DNA from: Akkermansiaceae bacterium
Lineage (GTDB): Bacteria; Verrucomicrobiota; Verrucomicrobiia; Verrucomicrobiales; Akkermansiaceae
Length of the DNA stretch: 42,855 bases
Assembly (NCBI GenBank): GCA_025457665.1
Contig: JALOTY010000085.1
Location: 1-42,855 of the forward strand
Direction: 5' to 3'
The notes under the pieces were generated by a model that was not told the origin of the DNA, searched no databases, and saw only the letters and a list, made by a program, of their open reading frames with translations. This document shows positions 7,870 to 15,744 of this stretch, in pieces; the stretch's first letter is position 1, and each line of letters opens with the position of its first letter. Both the position numbers and the translations under genes were made by a program.

Positions 7870-8490
7870 TTACCTGGAATCCCACCTCAACTCAAGGGAT
7901 TCCAAGGCGCTGATGAACCGTCGGAGGCTCGGGCACCTGCGGGCGGCAACGGCAGGACTCCAGCCCCGGAGGACGAATTCTCCAAGGGTTGAATTGTAGG
8001 CGGGACCCTGGCGTCGATTGCCACCTTCATCCCGTCTGACCAAGGCCTCCCGGAGATTTCGGCGCGGTGATTTCTCGCTCAGACAAAGCAGATCGTGCTT
8101 GGGATCCAACAACTCCTCCGGGCGATCAAACGTCACTCCCTGCCGCAGGCCTAGGAATCCAGAAAACAATTCACCGGTTGCAAGCAACCATGCCTCCACC
8201 TCCCGGACTGCAATACGGAGAAGGAAATCTGCATTTCTCGGCTGAGGAAGCCATTCGGCGAGCACCGCGGGCGGACAGGGATTTTGATCAAGATCGGTCA
8301 AAAGCAGAACTGGACAACCTTTGGCCAGATTGTTCAGAGCTGGCGTCTTCTTCTTGAGATAGCCGAAGCCTCCCTTCTTGAAAACAGCACCGATCTCGTA
8401 GGCAGCCGACCGCTCTTGCAGCAAGCGACGAATCACCCACTCGCTGAGGTCATCTTCTACTGCCAGATAGATTGGGATCGGTGGCTTCAA
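7870..8490 (-). CDS. TOPRIM-like (DUF4276-type) partner of an AAA ATPase
   Basis: A 206-residue protein. An acidic residue follows the first strand (YLAVEDD, E12) and a DxD lies in VLLLTDLDQN (D66, D68). Together these give the TOPRIM-like pattern found in DUF4276, RloB and OLD-type nuclease partners. Other conserved-looking blocks are RIAVREVEAWLLA and GPAYNSTLGEFV. Start is TTG at 8490, overlapping the ATPase TGA stop as TTGA, so translation is probably coupled. The stop lies 18 bp from the left apbE repeat. Nuclease activity and a defence role are inferred from the pairing and mobile context; exact family assignment is uncertain. Confidence 0.7.
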   Translation of the reverse strand: MKPPIPIYLAVEDDLSEWVIRRLLQERSAAYEIGAVFKKGGFGYLKKKTPALNNLAKGCPVLLLTDLDQNPCPPAVLAEWLPQPRNADFLLRIAVREVEAWLLATGELFSGFLGLRQGVTFDRPEELLDPKHDLLCLSEKSPRRNLREALVRRDEGGNRRQGPAYNSTLGEFVLRGWSPAVAARRCPSLRRFISALESLELRWDSR

Positions 8491-9641
8491 TCAAACAGAG
8501 CAAGTTGGGACACAGAACCGGGCGCAGTGATGGGCAGGACAGCCTCGGCGATCGACATACCTCCCTCCAGCAAACGGCGAATATTCTCTTGGTTGGATGC
8601 CAACTCTACCTCGGTCCCTTCGCTGCCTTGGGGCTTCAGCAGGGCCACTTCCTGTGCAGCGATGCCAAGGTCACCGAAAAGTTCGGAACTGTGTGACGAA
8701 ACCAATACCTGCCTTTTCCTTGAACGCTGCATCCTCCAGATGATTTCGGGGAGCTTTGCCACGATGGAAGAGTGCAGCGAAAGCTCCGGTTCCTCCAGCA
8801 GGAGAAGGTGCTCGCCATCCAGCAATGTCCATAAAAGACCGATGAGGCGCAAAGTGCCATCGGAAAACTGATCTTCCCGCTGACGCCCGGCATTCGGGCG
8901 CCAATGTTGATAAACCGCCTCTAGATGCGGGACGCCCCGCGCGTCTCTGACATCCCTGAGCTCCTGAAGCTCGGGCACCGCGAGGCGAAGAGCGTTTTCG
9001 ATCTTCTTCAGTCGGGAACGCCGGGTTTTCTCCGGGGTTTCCATGAGGCGATCCAGAAATTTGATGCCAAAGGGATCTTCACCGATGGCTTCGCGGTTCG
9101 CGAGCTGCGGAAACTTCAAGAGCTGCGGCACGAGGTGAAGATAGAGAATCCTCTGGAAAACCTCAGCCAGCGGGCGAAAATCCTGATTCGCGTTGATTTG
9201 TTCGAGATGGGTCTGAGTAAGGCGCAGATCGTCCGAACTGTCGGCTTTGTCGGGGCGATCCAGGATCAAACAGCCATCCTTCCACACTTTTTCATGGGTC
9301 AGAAGGACTCTTCGCATGCCACGTGTCTCCTGTTTCAGACCAATGCCGTAACGCCATACGACGGACCCATTCGCGTCGGAATCGGTCAATTCCACCTCGA
9401 TTTCGACGTTGGGGTCACGACGGGCGGCAAGGCATCGCAGCTTTGCGAGGCCGCCACGCATGGCCACGGCCTCCTGGAGCCCACCGCCATTCTTGGCAAT
9501 GTCCCGCAGAAACCGGAAGGCATCCAAGAGATTCGATTTTCCGCTGGCATTCGGTCCGGTGATAAACAGGCGTTCTCCGATAGCGAGATCCACCCGCGTG
9601 AAGTTTCGCCAGTTTTTGAGCTTCAGCCGTGTGAACCGCAT
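8487..9641 (-). CDS. AAA family ATPase (COG4637/AAA_21 type), putative defence protein
   Basis: A 384-residue ABC-like ATPase. Walker A is GPNASGKS (29-36), the signature-like segment is FSDGTLRLIG (about 257-266), Walker B is LLLLEEPELSLH (about 279-290) and the switch histidine lies in SSHSSEL (about 315-321). I chose ATG 9641 because MRFTRLKLKNWRNFTRVDL is the family's usual N-terminus. A longer frame back to 9875 merely reads antisense through the right apbE repeat and is rejected. It is the first gene of a two-gene operon with the TOPRIM-like gene. Similar pairs occur in OLD, PARIS and Septu-like anti-phage systems. It could also be a DNA repair accessory. Confidence 0.82.
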   Translation of the reverse strand: MRFTRLKLKNWRNFTRVDLAIGERLFITGPNASGKSNLLDAFRFLRDIAKNGGGLQEAVAMRGGLAKLRCLAARRDPNVEIEVELTDSDANGSVVWRYGIGLKQETRGMRRVLLTHEKVWKDGCLILDRPDKADSSDDLRLTQTHLEQINANQDFRPLAEVFQRILYLHLVPQLLKFPQLANREAIGEDPFGIKFLDRLMETPEKTRRSRLKKIENALRLAVPELQELRDVRDARGVPHLEAVYQHWRPNAGRQREDQFSDGTLRLIGLLWTLLDGEHLLLLEEPELSLHSSIVAKLPEIIWRMQRSRKRQVLVSSHSSELFGDLGIAAQEVALLKPQGSEGTEVELASNQENIRRLLEGGMSIAEAVLPITAPGSVSQLALFD

Positions 9642-9720
9642 AGGCACAGCCTGTGGATTTCGACCGAGACAATCAAACCCGGAATTCTTCATTGGAGGTA
9701 GGAGCTGAAATCCCCGTTCC

Positions 9721-9847
9721 ATCGACCCCCGCCGTGGCGAACCGGTGCCGGTGGGTGCCCCGGCGGCGGAGCGGGCGCGGACCTGTGCGGTCGCCGATGC
9801 CTTGGCCACTGCCGCAGTGGTCGAGCAGGCCGGGGGGAGATGAGGCG
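9721..9847 (+). repeat. Right 127-bp direct repeat (apbE 3' end copy)
   Basis: A second copy of the apbE 3' end. Its frame is intact up to the same TGA stop (9841-9843) but has no upstream start, so it is a gene fragment. It is followed by the leader of leuC. This is probably the chromosomal junction that originally followed apbE. Confidence 0.9.
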
Positions 9848-9868
9848 ATTTTTGGACGGGATCGCGCT

Positions 9869-9897
9869 TTGACAAGTGCCCGCCGCCGAATCAAGTT
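9869..9897 (+). promoter_or_regulatory. Possible leuC promoter
   Basis: A consensus -35 hexamer TTGACA lies at 9869-9874, just downstream of the right apbE repeat and 57 bp before the leuC ATG. No good -10 hexamer is found 16-18 bp further on (CAAGTT or TCAAGT), so this is a weak call. No T-box or leucine attenuator was seen. Confidence 0.3.
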
Positions 9898-9930
9898 TCG
9901 CCCCCCGGCATTCACCCCGGTTCGCACATC

Positions 9931-11349
9931 ATGGGCAAGAGTCTCTACCAAAAAGTCTGGGAAGCACACGCCGTCGGCACCCTCGCGGATGGCCGCACGC
10001 AGCTTTTCATCGGCACCCACCTGATCCACGAAGTCACCTCGCCGCAGGCCTTCGGCATGCTCCGCGACCTCGGGCTGTCGGTAAAATTCCCGGCACGCAC
10101 CTTCGCCACGATCGACCACATCGTGCCGACGATCAATCAGGACGCCCCAGCCGACCCGCTGGCCGCGGAAATGATGCAGGCGCTGCGCCAGAATGCCGAT
10201 GACTTCGGGATCACCTATTTCGACCTCGCCTCCGGGAAACAGGGCATCGTCCACGTCGTCGGCCCCGAGCAGGGGATTACCCAGCCCGGCACGACCATCG
10301 CTTGCGGCGACTCGCACACCGCGACCCACGGCGCTTTTGGTGCCATCGCTTTCGGCATCGGCACCACCCAGGTGCGCGACGTGCTGGCCACCCAGACGAT
10401 GGCAATGGAGCCGCTTAAAGTCCGCCGCATCGAGGTCAACGGCCGCCTCCGCCCCGGCGTTTACGCCAAGGACGTCACGCTGCACATCATCCGCAAGCTC
10501 GGTGCCAAAGGCGGCATCGGCTTCGCCTACGAATACGCCGGCGAGGTCTTCGATGCCATGAGCATGGAAGAGCGCATGACCGTCTGCAATATGGCCATCG
10601 AAGGCGGTGCCCGCTGTGGATACGTCAATCCCGACCAGAAGACCTGCGACTATCTGAAAGGCCGTCCCTACGTCGATATGTCCGACTGGGATGCCACCGT
10701 GGCCCGCTGGCTGTCCTTCGCCTCGGATGCCGATGCTCACTACGATGACATCGTCCGCATCGATGCTGCGGAAATCGAACCGACCGTCACCTGGGGCATT
10801 TCCCCGGACCACGGGATCGCCGTTTCCGAGTGCATCCCGGACCCCGCCGCTGCCGCCACTGCCGGGGAAAAGGCCACCATCGAGGAAGCTCTCGCCTACA
10901 TGAAGCTCCCCGCGGGGACGCCGATCAAGGGCGTGCGCATCGATGTCGCCTTCATCGGTTCCTGCACCAATGGCCGCCTCTCGGATTTCCGCGAAACCGC
11001 CCGTTTCCTCAAAGGCCGTAAGGTCGCGGCAGGGGTGAAGGCCATCGCCGTCCCCGGCTCGCAGATCGTCGCGATCCAGTGCGAGCAGGAAGGGATCGAC
11101 AAGATCTTCGAAGAAGCCGGATTCGAATGGCGCGGCGCGGGTTGCTCGATGTGCCTGGCGATGAATCCCGACAAGCTCATCGGCGATCAGATCTGCGCCT
11201 CATCCTCGAACCGGAATTTCAAAGGCCGCCAGGGTTCCCCGACCGGCCGCACCATCCTGATGTCCCCGGTCATGGTCGCCGCTGCCGCCGTGATGGGTGC
11301 CGTGGCCGATGCCCGCGAAGTCTTCGAAATCGCCGAAGCGGCCGCCTAA
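9931..11349 (+). CDS. leuC: 3-isopropylmalate dehydratase large subunit
   Basis: A 472-residue aconitase-family enzyme of leucine biosynthesis that isomerises 2-isopropylmalate to 3-isopropylmalate with LeuD. The three [4Fe-4S] ligands are visible: Cys345 in GSCTNGRLSDF, and Cys405 and Cys408 in GCSMCLAMNPD. The N-terminus (GKSLYQKVWEAHAV) and the GDSHTATHGAFGAIAFGIGT block are typical and the length is normal. leuD follows after one intervening gene, all on the same strand. An upstream TTGACA at 9869 may drive it. Confidence 0.97.
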   Translation: MGKSLYQKVWEAHAVGTLADGRTQLFIGTHLIHEVTSPQAFGMLRDLGLSVKFPARTFATIDHIVPTINQDAPADPLAAEMMQALRQNADDFGITYFDLASGKQGIVHVVGPEQGITQPGTTIACGDSHTATHGAFGAIAFGIGTTQVRDVLATQTMAMEPLKVRRIEVNGRLRPGVYAKDVTLHIIRKLGAKGGIGFAYEYAGEVFDAMSMEERMTVCNMAIEGGARCGYVNPDQKTCDYLKGRPYVDMSDWDATVARWLSFASDADAHYDDIVRIDAAEIEPTVTWGISPDHGIAVSECIPDPAAAATAGEKATIEEALAYMKLPAGTPIKGVRIDVAFIGSCTNGRLSDFRETARFLKGRKVAAGVKAIAVPGSQIVAIQCEQEGIDKIFEEAGFEWRGAGCSMCLAMNPDKLIGDQICASSSNRNFKGRQGSPTGRTILMSPVMVAAAAVMGAVADAREVFEIAEAAA

Positions 11350-11367
11350 TTTCACCGCCTTTTCGCC

Positions 11368-12300
11368 ATGAAACGCCTCCTTGCCAGTTTCCTCGCCGTC
11401 ACCAGCCTCTGCCTGCCAGCGTTCGCCGATGATGCGGACGCGCCGAAGCATCCGCTGCGGCCGATGTTGTGGAAAATCGAGGGCAAGGGCCTGGAGAAAC
11501 CCTCGTGGTTGTTCGGCACCATCCATATCGGCACCGGCCCTGTGGCGAATCTGCACCCCGCCGCGGAAAAAGCCTTCGAGTCCGCGGATGCCGTTTTCAC
11601 CGAGGTCTCGATGGATACCGCAAACCAGATGGCGATTGCCGGGGGATTGGTGCGACAAGACGGACGTTCGCTGAGCGACTCCATCGGTCCGGAACTTGCG
11701 GACCTGCTCACCGAGGAACTCGCCGCCATCAATCCCGCACTCGGAATCGGCGTGCTCGATAAATTCAAGACCTGGGCCGTCGCCATCACCCTGCCCATGC
11801 TGAAATACCAACTTGGTGGTGCCGAGGCCCTCGATGCCATCATCTGGAAACGCGCCGAAAAGGACGGCAAAGCCACCGCAGCCTTGGAAGAACTCGAAGA
11901 TCAGACGGGGATTTTCGACAAGCTCGCGGAAAACGAGCAGGTCACCCTCCTCGGTGAGACCCTCCGCCTCCAGCGCGAAGCCCGCGAAAAGGGCGAAGAA
12001 CCCGTCGGCAAGCTCATCGATACCTACGTCTCCGGAGACGACAAGGCGATCATCGATGAAATCGAAAAGCAGTACAAGGAAATGGCCGAGGGCGACCATG
12101 CCGAGCTTGGCAAAAAACTCATGAAGGCCCTCATCGATGACCGCAATGTCGGCATGGCCAAAGTCATCGATACCCATCTCAAGGCCGAGCCCGGCAAGGT
12201 TCATTTCTTCGCCGCCGGCACCGCCCACTACCTTGGCAAGGCCAGCGTGGTGGATCTCCTCACTGAAAAAGGCTATCGCGTCACCCGGATCACCGAGTGA
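11368..12300 (+). CDS. TraB/GumN (TIKI-like) family protein
   Basis: A 310-residue protein with a clear signal peptide (MKRLLASFLAVTSLCLPAFA). The family's two motifs are present: GTIH at about 50-53 within SWLFGTIHIG, and GTAH at about 284-287 near the C-terminus. These are the putative metal or catalytic histidines of the TraB/GumN/TIKI superfamily, whose eukaryotic members are membrane proteases. The bacterial role is unclear. It sits 18 bp after leuC and 25 bp before leuD, so it is probably cotranscribed with them, although no link to leucine synthesis is known to me. Confidence 0.85.
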   Translation: MKRLLASFLAVTSLCLPAFADDADAPKHPLRPMLWKIEGKGLEKPSWLFGTIHIGTGPVANLHPAAEKAFESADAVFTEVSMDTANQMAIAGGLVRQDGRSLSDSIGPELADLLTEELAAINPALGIGVLDKFKTWAVAITLPMLKYQLGGAEALDAIIWKRAEKDGKATAALEELEDQTGIFDKLAENEQVTLLGETLRLQREAREKGEEPVGKLIDTYVSGDDKAIIDEIEKQYKEMAEGDHAELGKKLMKALIDDRNVGMAKVIDTHLKAEPGKVHFFAAGTAHYLGKASVVDLLTEKGYRVTRITE

Positions 12301-12325
12301 CCCCACCATTCCATTCCCTCATCCC

Positions 12326-12928
12326 ATGGCACTCGAGAAAATCACCCAGGTCAGCGGTCGCGGCATCTTTGTCCCCGGAGCGGATATCGATACCGACCGC
12401 ATCATCCCCGCGCGATTCATGAAATGCGTGACCTTCGATGGTCTTGGTGAATTCGCCTTCTATGACGTCCGTTTCGATCCCACCACGGGAGAAAAGACCG
12501 AGCACCCGCTCAATGACGATCGCTTCAAGGGCGCTTCCATCCTCATCGCCGGAGTGAACTTCGGCTGCGGTTCCTCCCGCGAACACGCGCCGCAGTCACT
12601 CAGCAAATACGGTTTCAAGGCCGTCATCGCCGAGTCCTTCGCGGAAATCTTCTTCGGCAATTCCACCACTCTCGGCATGCCCTGCGTGACCCTCGATGCC
12701 GCCGCCATCGCCACCCTGCGCGATGCCATCGAAGCCGATCCGGCTGTCACCATCACCATCGACCTCGTGGCCAAGCAGGTCAGCTCCTCCGCTGGCCACT
12801 GTTTCCCACTGAACATCGTGGAATCCGCCAGAGACGCCCTTGTCGCGGGCCGTTGGGATCCCATCGGGGAACTGCTCGACCACACCCCGCAGATCGAAGC
12901 CACCGCTGCCCGACTGCATTACGTCTGA
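12326..12928 (+). CDS. leuD: 3-isopropylmalate dehydratase small subunit
   Basis: A 200-residue swivel-domain subunit that pairs with LeuC. Recognisable blocks are GADIDTDRIIPARFMK, GVNFGCGSSREHAPQSL, and SFAEIFFGNSTTLGMPCV. The ATG at 12326 gives the standard N-terminus (MALEKITQVSGRG). A longer frame from 12137 merely overlaps the preceding gene out of frame. It is unusual that leuC and leuD are split by another gene. Confidence 0.96.
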   Translation: MALEKITQVSGRGIFVPGADIDTDRIIPARFMKCVTFDGLGEFAFYDVRFDPTTGEKTEHPLNDDRFKGASILIAGVNFGCGSSREHAPQSLSKYGFKAVIAESFAEIFFGNSTTLGMPCVTLDAAAIATLRDAIEADPAVTITIDLVAKQVSSSAGHCFPLNIVESARDALVAGRWDPIGELLDHTPQIEATAARLHYV

Positions 12929-12963
12929 GATCCACGGGCGAGGAAGGAAACAGCATCGAATCC

Positions 12964-13386
12964 ATGGGGCTTTTTTCCAAACTCTTCGGCAATGGTGGGA
13001 GTCGACCGAAGACCGCTTCCCTCCCGCCGGGTGTCACCGCCCGTGAAGTCATCAGCATCGCCGTGCAGCGCGCCCGGGATGAAATCGGAGGGAACTGCGC
13101 CACCCTCGAGGTGACCGCCAATCCCCGCCTCTGGGCGCAGATCATGGCCGGGACTTTCAACTGCTCCTATCCTTACAGGGAGGATCCCGGGCTTCTCTTT
13201 CCCGCCCTTTTCGGAAGCGATCTCGTCGCCCATCTCGATGACTTCAATCCGAACGGCTACATGATGATCAGCCTCAACCAGGCGGACGCCACCGTGGCCG
13301 CCGATTGGCTTGCCGATTACTTCACCCAAGTCCTCGCCCTCGACCTCTCCACGGTCCAACTCCGCCTCCATATGGAGGAGCTTTGA
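12964..13386 (+). CDS. Hypothetical protein, 140 residues
   Basis: Start chosen at ATG 12964 (MGLFSKLFGNGGS) with GGAAGGAAA in the leader. An in-frame ATG at 12853 would overlap leuD. The protein appears soluble, with a basic N-terminus, an acidic body and no membrane segment; a DxxNPNGYMMISLNQAD-like region and repeated short hydrophobic strands suggest a small alpha/beta fold. I do not recognise the family. It is 35 bp behind leuD and followed by a terminator-like hairpin at 13431, so it probably ends the leu transcript. Confidence 0.7.
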   Translation: MGLFSKLFGNGGSRPKTASLPPGVTAREVISIAVQRARDEIGGNCATLEVTANPRLWAQIMAGTFNCSYPYREDPGLLFPALFGSDLVAHLDDFNPNGYMMISLNQADATVAADWLADYFTQVLALDLSTVQLRLHMEEL

Positions 13387-13430
13387 CGGAAATCATCCCT
13401 CGTCGGATTCGCTGATTTCAAGTATGCCCC

Positions 13431-13467
13431 GCCCTTCTCCGCTCCGAAGGGCCCGGTCAAATTTTTC
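13431..13467 (+). terminator. Intrinsic terminator-like hairpin
   Basis: A 7-bp perfect stem GCCCTTC (13431-13437) / GAAGGGC (13446-13452) with an 8-nt loop, followed about eight bases later by ATTTTT. It lies 45 bp after the stop of the 140-residue gene and before the XRE-cupin regulator, so it would end the leuC-leuD transcript. The gap between stem and T-run is longer than ideal. Confidence 0.55.
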
Positions 13468-13503
13468 CTTGAAAACAAAAAAGGCCGTTCCATTTGTTTT
13501 TCA

Positions 13504-14049
13504 TTGTCCGAAATCGCTTCCAACTCCCTCTCGCTCGACTTCTCGGTCATTCGTGATCTGCGCAAGCAGTCGGGGCTGACCTTGCAGCAGGTCTCGGATC
13601 ATTCCGGGCTCTCCGTCGCTTCGCTTTCGAAGCTGGAGCGCAATCAGAATCTCGTCGAACTCGAGACTCTCCATCGCCTTGCCCGGGTCTTCGGGCTTTC
13701 CGCCTCCGATCTCCTTTCGCTGGCGGAAAACCCCACGGCCCATCGCAAAAAGGCCACCCATTACCGCTCCGGTCCCTTCGACTTCGAAAAAATTTCGTTT
13801 CAGGGAGTCGAGGTCTTCCATGCCACCGCCGCCGCTGGGGACTCCCTGAGCCACCCCGAGGCCCACGGTGACGAATACGAAATCTGCTGGGTCCGCAAAG
13901 GCCGGGTCCACATCGCCTTCACCCACGAACAACATACCCTCAAAGCCGGCGAAGCCCTCAAATTCGACGCCGTCCTCCCCCACACCTACCAAATCCTCAC
14001 CGACGCCGAACTCACCATCGTCCATCTCACCAAAACCCATCGCTTCTAA
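13504..14049 (+). CDS. XRE-family transcriptional regulator with cupin sensor domain
   Basis: A 181-residue regulator. Residues about 14-70 form a helix-turn-helix (IRDLRKQSGLTLQQVSDHSG, then LSVASLSKLERNQ). The C-terminal half is a cupin barrel (about 95-178) with HPEAHGDEYEICWVRKGRV and a closing LPHTYQILTD strand; cupins here bind a small ligand. This architecture is typical of repressors that sense a metabolite of the pathway they control. It starts with TTG at 13504. Its stop codon is followed immediately by repeat locus C and then the GH88 cluster on the same strand, which it may regulate by position. Ligand unknown. Confidence 0.88.
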   Translation: MSEIASNSLSLDFSVIRDLRKQSGLTLQQVSDHSGLSVASLSKLERNQNLVELETLHRLARVFGLSASDLLSLAENPTAHRKKATHYRSGPFDFEKISFQGVEVFHATAAAGDSLSHPEAHGDEYEICWVRKGRVHIAFTHEQHTLKAGEALKFDAVLPHTYQILTDAELTIVHLTKTHRF

Positions 14050-14276
14050 GTTCAAAGGACAAAGGACAAAGGGCAAAGAACAGCCGGGCCGCGCTGCTGC
14101 GCGGAAGTGCCAAGTGCCAAGTGCCAAGTGCCAAGTGCCAAGTGCCAAAGAACAGCCGAAGCTCTGCGCCCATCTTCCATCTTCCATCTTCCATCTTCCA
14201 TCTTCCATCTTCCATCTTCCATCTTCCATCTTCCATCTTCCATCTTCCATCTTCCATCTTCCATCTTCCATCTTCC
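14050..14276. repeat. Composite heptamer repeat locus C
   Basis: It begins directly at the TAA of the XRE-cupin gene. Order: GTTCAAAGGACAAAGGACA-type heptamers (14050-14083); the joint GAACAGCCG and a GC palindrome CCGCGCTGCTGCGCGG (14089-14104); six perfect AAGTGCC units (14105-14146); the joint AAAGAACAGCCGAAGCTCTG (14147-14166); then fifteen perfect CCATCTT units (14170-14274), the complement of AAGATGG. The next, imperfect unit CCATGAT contains the start codon of the GH88 gene. The final array leaves no room for a Shine-Dalgarno sequence. Confidence 0.93.
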
Positions 14277-15656
14277 ATGATCGATATCTCCCAAGCTCCC
14301 GCCCTCAGTGATCTTTCGGCCTCACTGGACCGCTTCTTTGCCAATGCCAAGCCGAAGATCGATGCGATTGATCGCGAGTATGATGATGCCAAAGGATCTC
14401 CGGTATTCACCGTGGGCGGGAAATACACCACCCGCGGCTGGACGGAATGGACCGAGGGCTTTCGCTACGGCATTTCCATCCTGCATTTCGATGCCACCGG
14501 CGATGAGTCATCGCTGAAATCGGGTCGTGATCGCACCGTGGCGAAGATGGCCAGCCATGTCAGCCACATCGGAGTCCACGACCACGGCTTCAACAACCTC
14601 TCCACTTACGGCAACCTTCGCCGATTGATCCTTGAAGGCCGTATCCCCCTCAATGCATGGGAACTCCATTTCCATGAACTCGCCATCAAGGTTAGCGGAG
14701 CTGTGCAGGCCGCACGCTGGACCACCCGACAGGGCGGCGGGTTCGTCCATTCCTTCAACGGACCCCACTCGCTGTTTGTCGATACCATCCGCTCCTGCCG
14801 CATCCTCATGCAGGCCCACCGCCTCGGCCATGTGCTGATGGGCGAGGGCGACAAAGCCATTTCGCTGCTCGACCGTGCCCTCCAGCACATCGAATCCACC
14901 GCCCTCTTCTCCGTCTTCTACGGCGAGGGCCGAGATATCTGGGATGTCCCCGGTCGCACCACTCACGAGGCGATCTTCAATACCAAGGATGGTGCCTATC
15001 GCTGCCCTAACAGCCAGCAAGGCTACACGGGCTTCTCCACCTGGACCCGCGGCCAGGCTTGGGCCATGCTCGGGTTCGCCGAGGAACTCGAATTCCTCGC
15101 CACCCTGAGTGATGCGGACCTCGCTCCCTTCGGGGGTCGTGAAAAATGGGAAAAGCTCATGCTCCGGGCTGCCACCGCGATCGCTGACAACTTCATCACC
15201 CACACCGCGGCCGATGGCATCAGCTACTGGGACCAAGGCGGGCCGAATTCCCACCGCATCGATCTCTCCAAGCCTGCGGATCCCTTCAACCCCTGGGAGC
15301 CTGTCGATTCCACCGCCAGCGCCATCACCGCCCAAGGCCTCTTCCGCCTTGCACGCTATCTGAAGGGAAATCCCTCCGCATCCACCCGCCACGACGAGGC
15401 CGAGCGCATCGAAAAGGCAGCTCTTGTCACTGCCCGCAGTTTGTTCTCCGACGCCTATGCTTCGGGCGATCCACAACATCACGGACTGCTCCTCCACAGC
15501 ATCTATCACCACCCCAACGGCTGGGACTTCCGCCCTGATCCCACCAAGGCACCCTACGGTGAATCGAGCATGTGGGGCGACTACCACGCCATGGAACTCG
15601 CCGTCTATCTCCAGCGACTCATTCAAAACAAACCCTATCTCACCTTCTTTCACTGA
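14277..15656 (+). CDS. GH88-type unsaturated glucuronyl hydrolase
   Basis: A 459-residue (alpha/alpha)6-barrel enzyme that removes unsaturated uronic acid from oligosaccharides released by polysaccharide lyases. Candidate catalytic aspartates are D102 in VHDHGFNN and D169 in LFVDTIRS, matching the two Asp of the family. Other blocks are GFSTWTRGQAWAMLGFAEE and WDFRPDPTKAPYGESSMWGDYHAMEL. No signal peptide is seen, so it is probably cytoplasmic. I chose ATG 14277 because upstream sequence is pure CCATCTT repeat, although an in-frame ATG at 14121 exists and translation from there would read repeat-encoded residues. It heads a cluster with an isomerase, a Gfo/Idh/MocA protein and an SDR. Confidence 0.88.
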   Translation: MIDISQAPALSDLSASLDRFFANAKPKIDAIDREYDDAKGSPVFTVGGKYTTRGWTEWTEGFRYGISILHFDATGDESSLKSGRDRTVAKMASHVSHIGVHDHGFNNLSTYGNLRRLILEGRIPLNAWELHFHELAIKVSGAVQAARWTTRQGGGFVHSFNGPHSLFVDTIRSCRILMQAHRLGHVLMGEGDKAISLLDRALQHIESTALFSVFYGEGRDIWDVPGRTTHEAIFNTKDGAYRCPNSQQGYTGFSTWTRGQAWAMLGFAEELEFLATLSDADLAPFGGREKWEKLMLRAATAIADNFITHTAADGISYWDQGGPNSHRIDLSKPADPFNPWEPVDSTASAITAQGLFRLARYLKGNPSASTRHDEAERIEKAALVTARSLFSDAYASGDPQHHGLLLHSIYHHPNGWDFRPDPTKAPYGESSMWGDYHAMELAVYLQRLIQNKPYLTFFH

Positions 15657-15674
15657 AACCCAACGCGCAGCCCG

Positions 15675-15735
15675 TTGCGAGTAGCAAGAAGCAAGGAGCA
15701 AGCAAAGATACTCGCGAAGCATTTCAGCTTTTCAA
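15675..15735. repeat. Short composite repeat locus D
   Basis: Heptamers AGTAGCA, AGAAGCA, AGGAGCA and AGCAAAG occupy 15680-15707 and are flanked by an inverted repeat, GCGAGTA (15677-15683) / TACTCGC (15709-15715). A module CGAAGCATTTCAGCTTTTCAA follows at 15715-15735. The same TTCAGCTTTTCAA module, expanded by extra copies of an octamer, occurs in locus E (34554-34584). The locus lies between the GH88 gene and the isomerase gene, ending about 10 bp before the latter. Confidence 0.65.
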
Positions 15736-15744
15736 TACCCACCC

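Larger units (their letters stand above)
7852..9847. mobile_element. Inserted ATPase/TOPRIM-like cassette bounded by apbE direct repeats
   Basis: About 2.0 kb, including one copy of the repeat. It separates apbE from a second copy of its own 3' end and holds only two genes, both on the opposite strand to their surroundings. No transposase, integrase or short terminal inverted repeat is visible. Base composition within the cassette looks clearly less G+C-rich than its neighbours, for example around 8280-8460. A 127-bp imperfect repeat is too long for a transposition target duplication. It fits single-crossover integration of a DNA circle carrying an apbE tail from a related strain, or a site-specific event that rebuilds the gene end. 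Origin is inference; the repeat structure is seen. Confidence 0.7.

Noticed and set aside
7725..9847. Classical transposon insertion with target-site duplication at apbE.
   Set aside because: The duplicated segment is 127 bp and imperfect, no inverted repeats are seen, and no transposase is encoded.
9642..9875. N-terminal extension of the AAA ATPase to 462 residues.
   Set aside because: The extra residues are the antisense reading of the right apbE repeat and its flank; homology starts at 9641 with the family's typical N-terminus.
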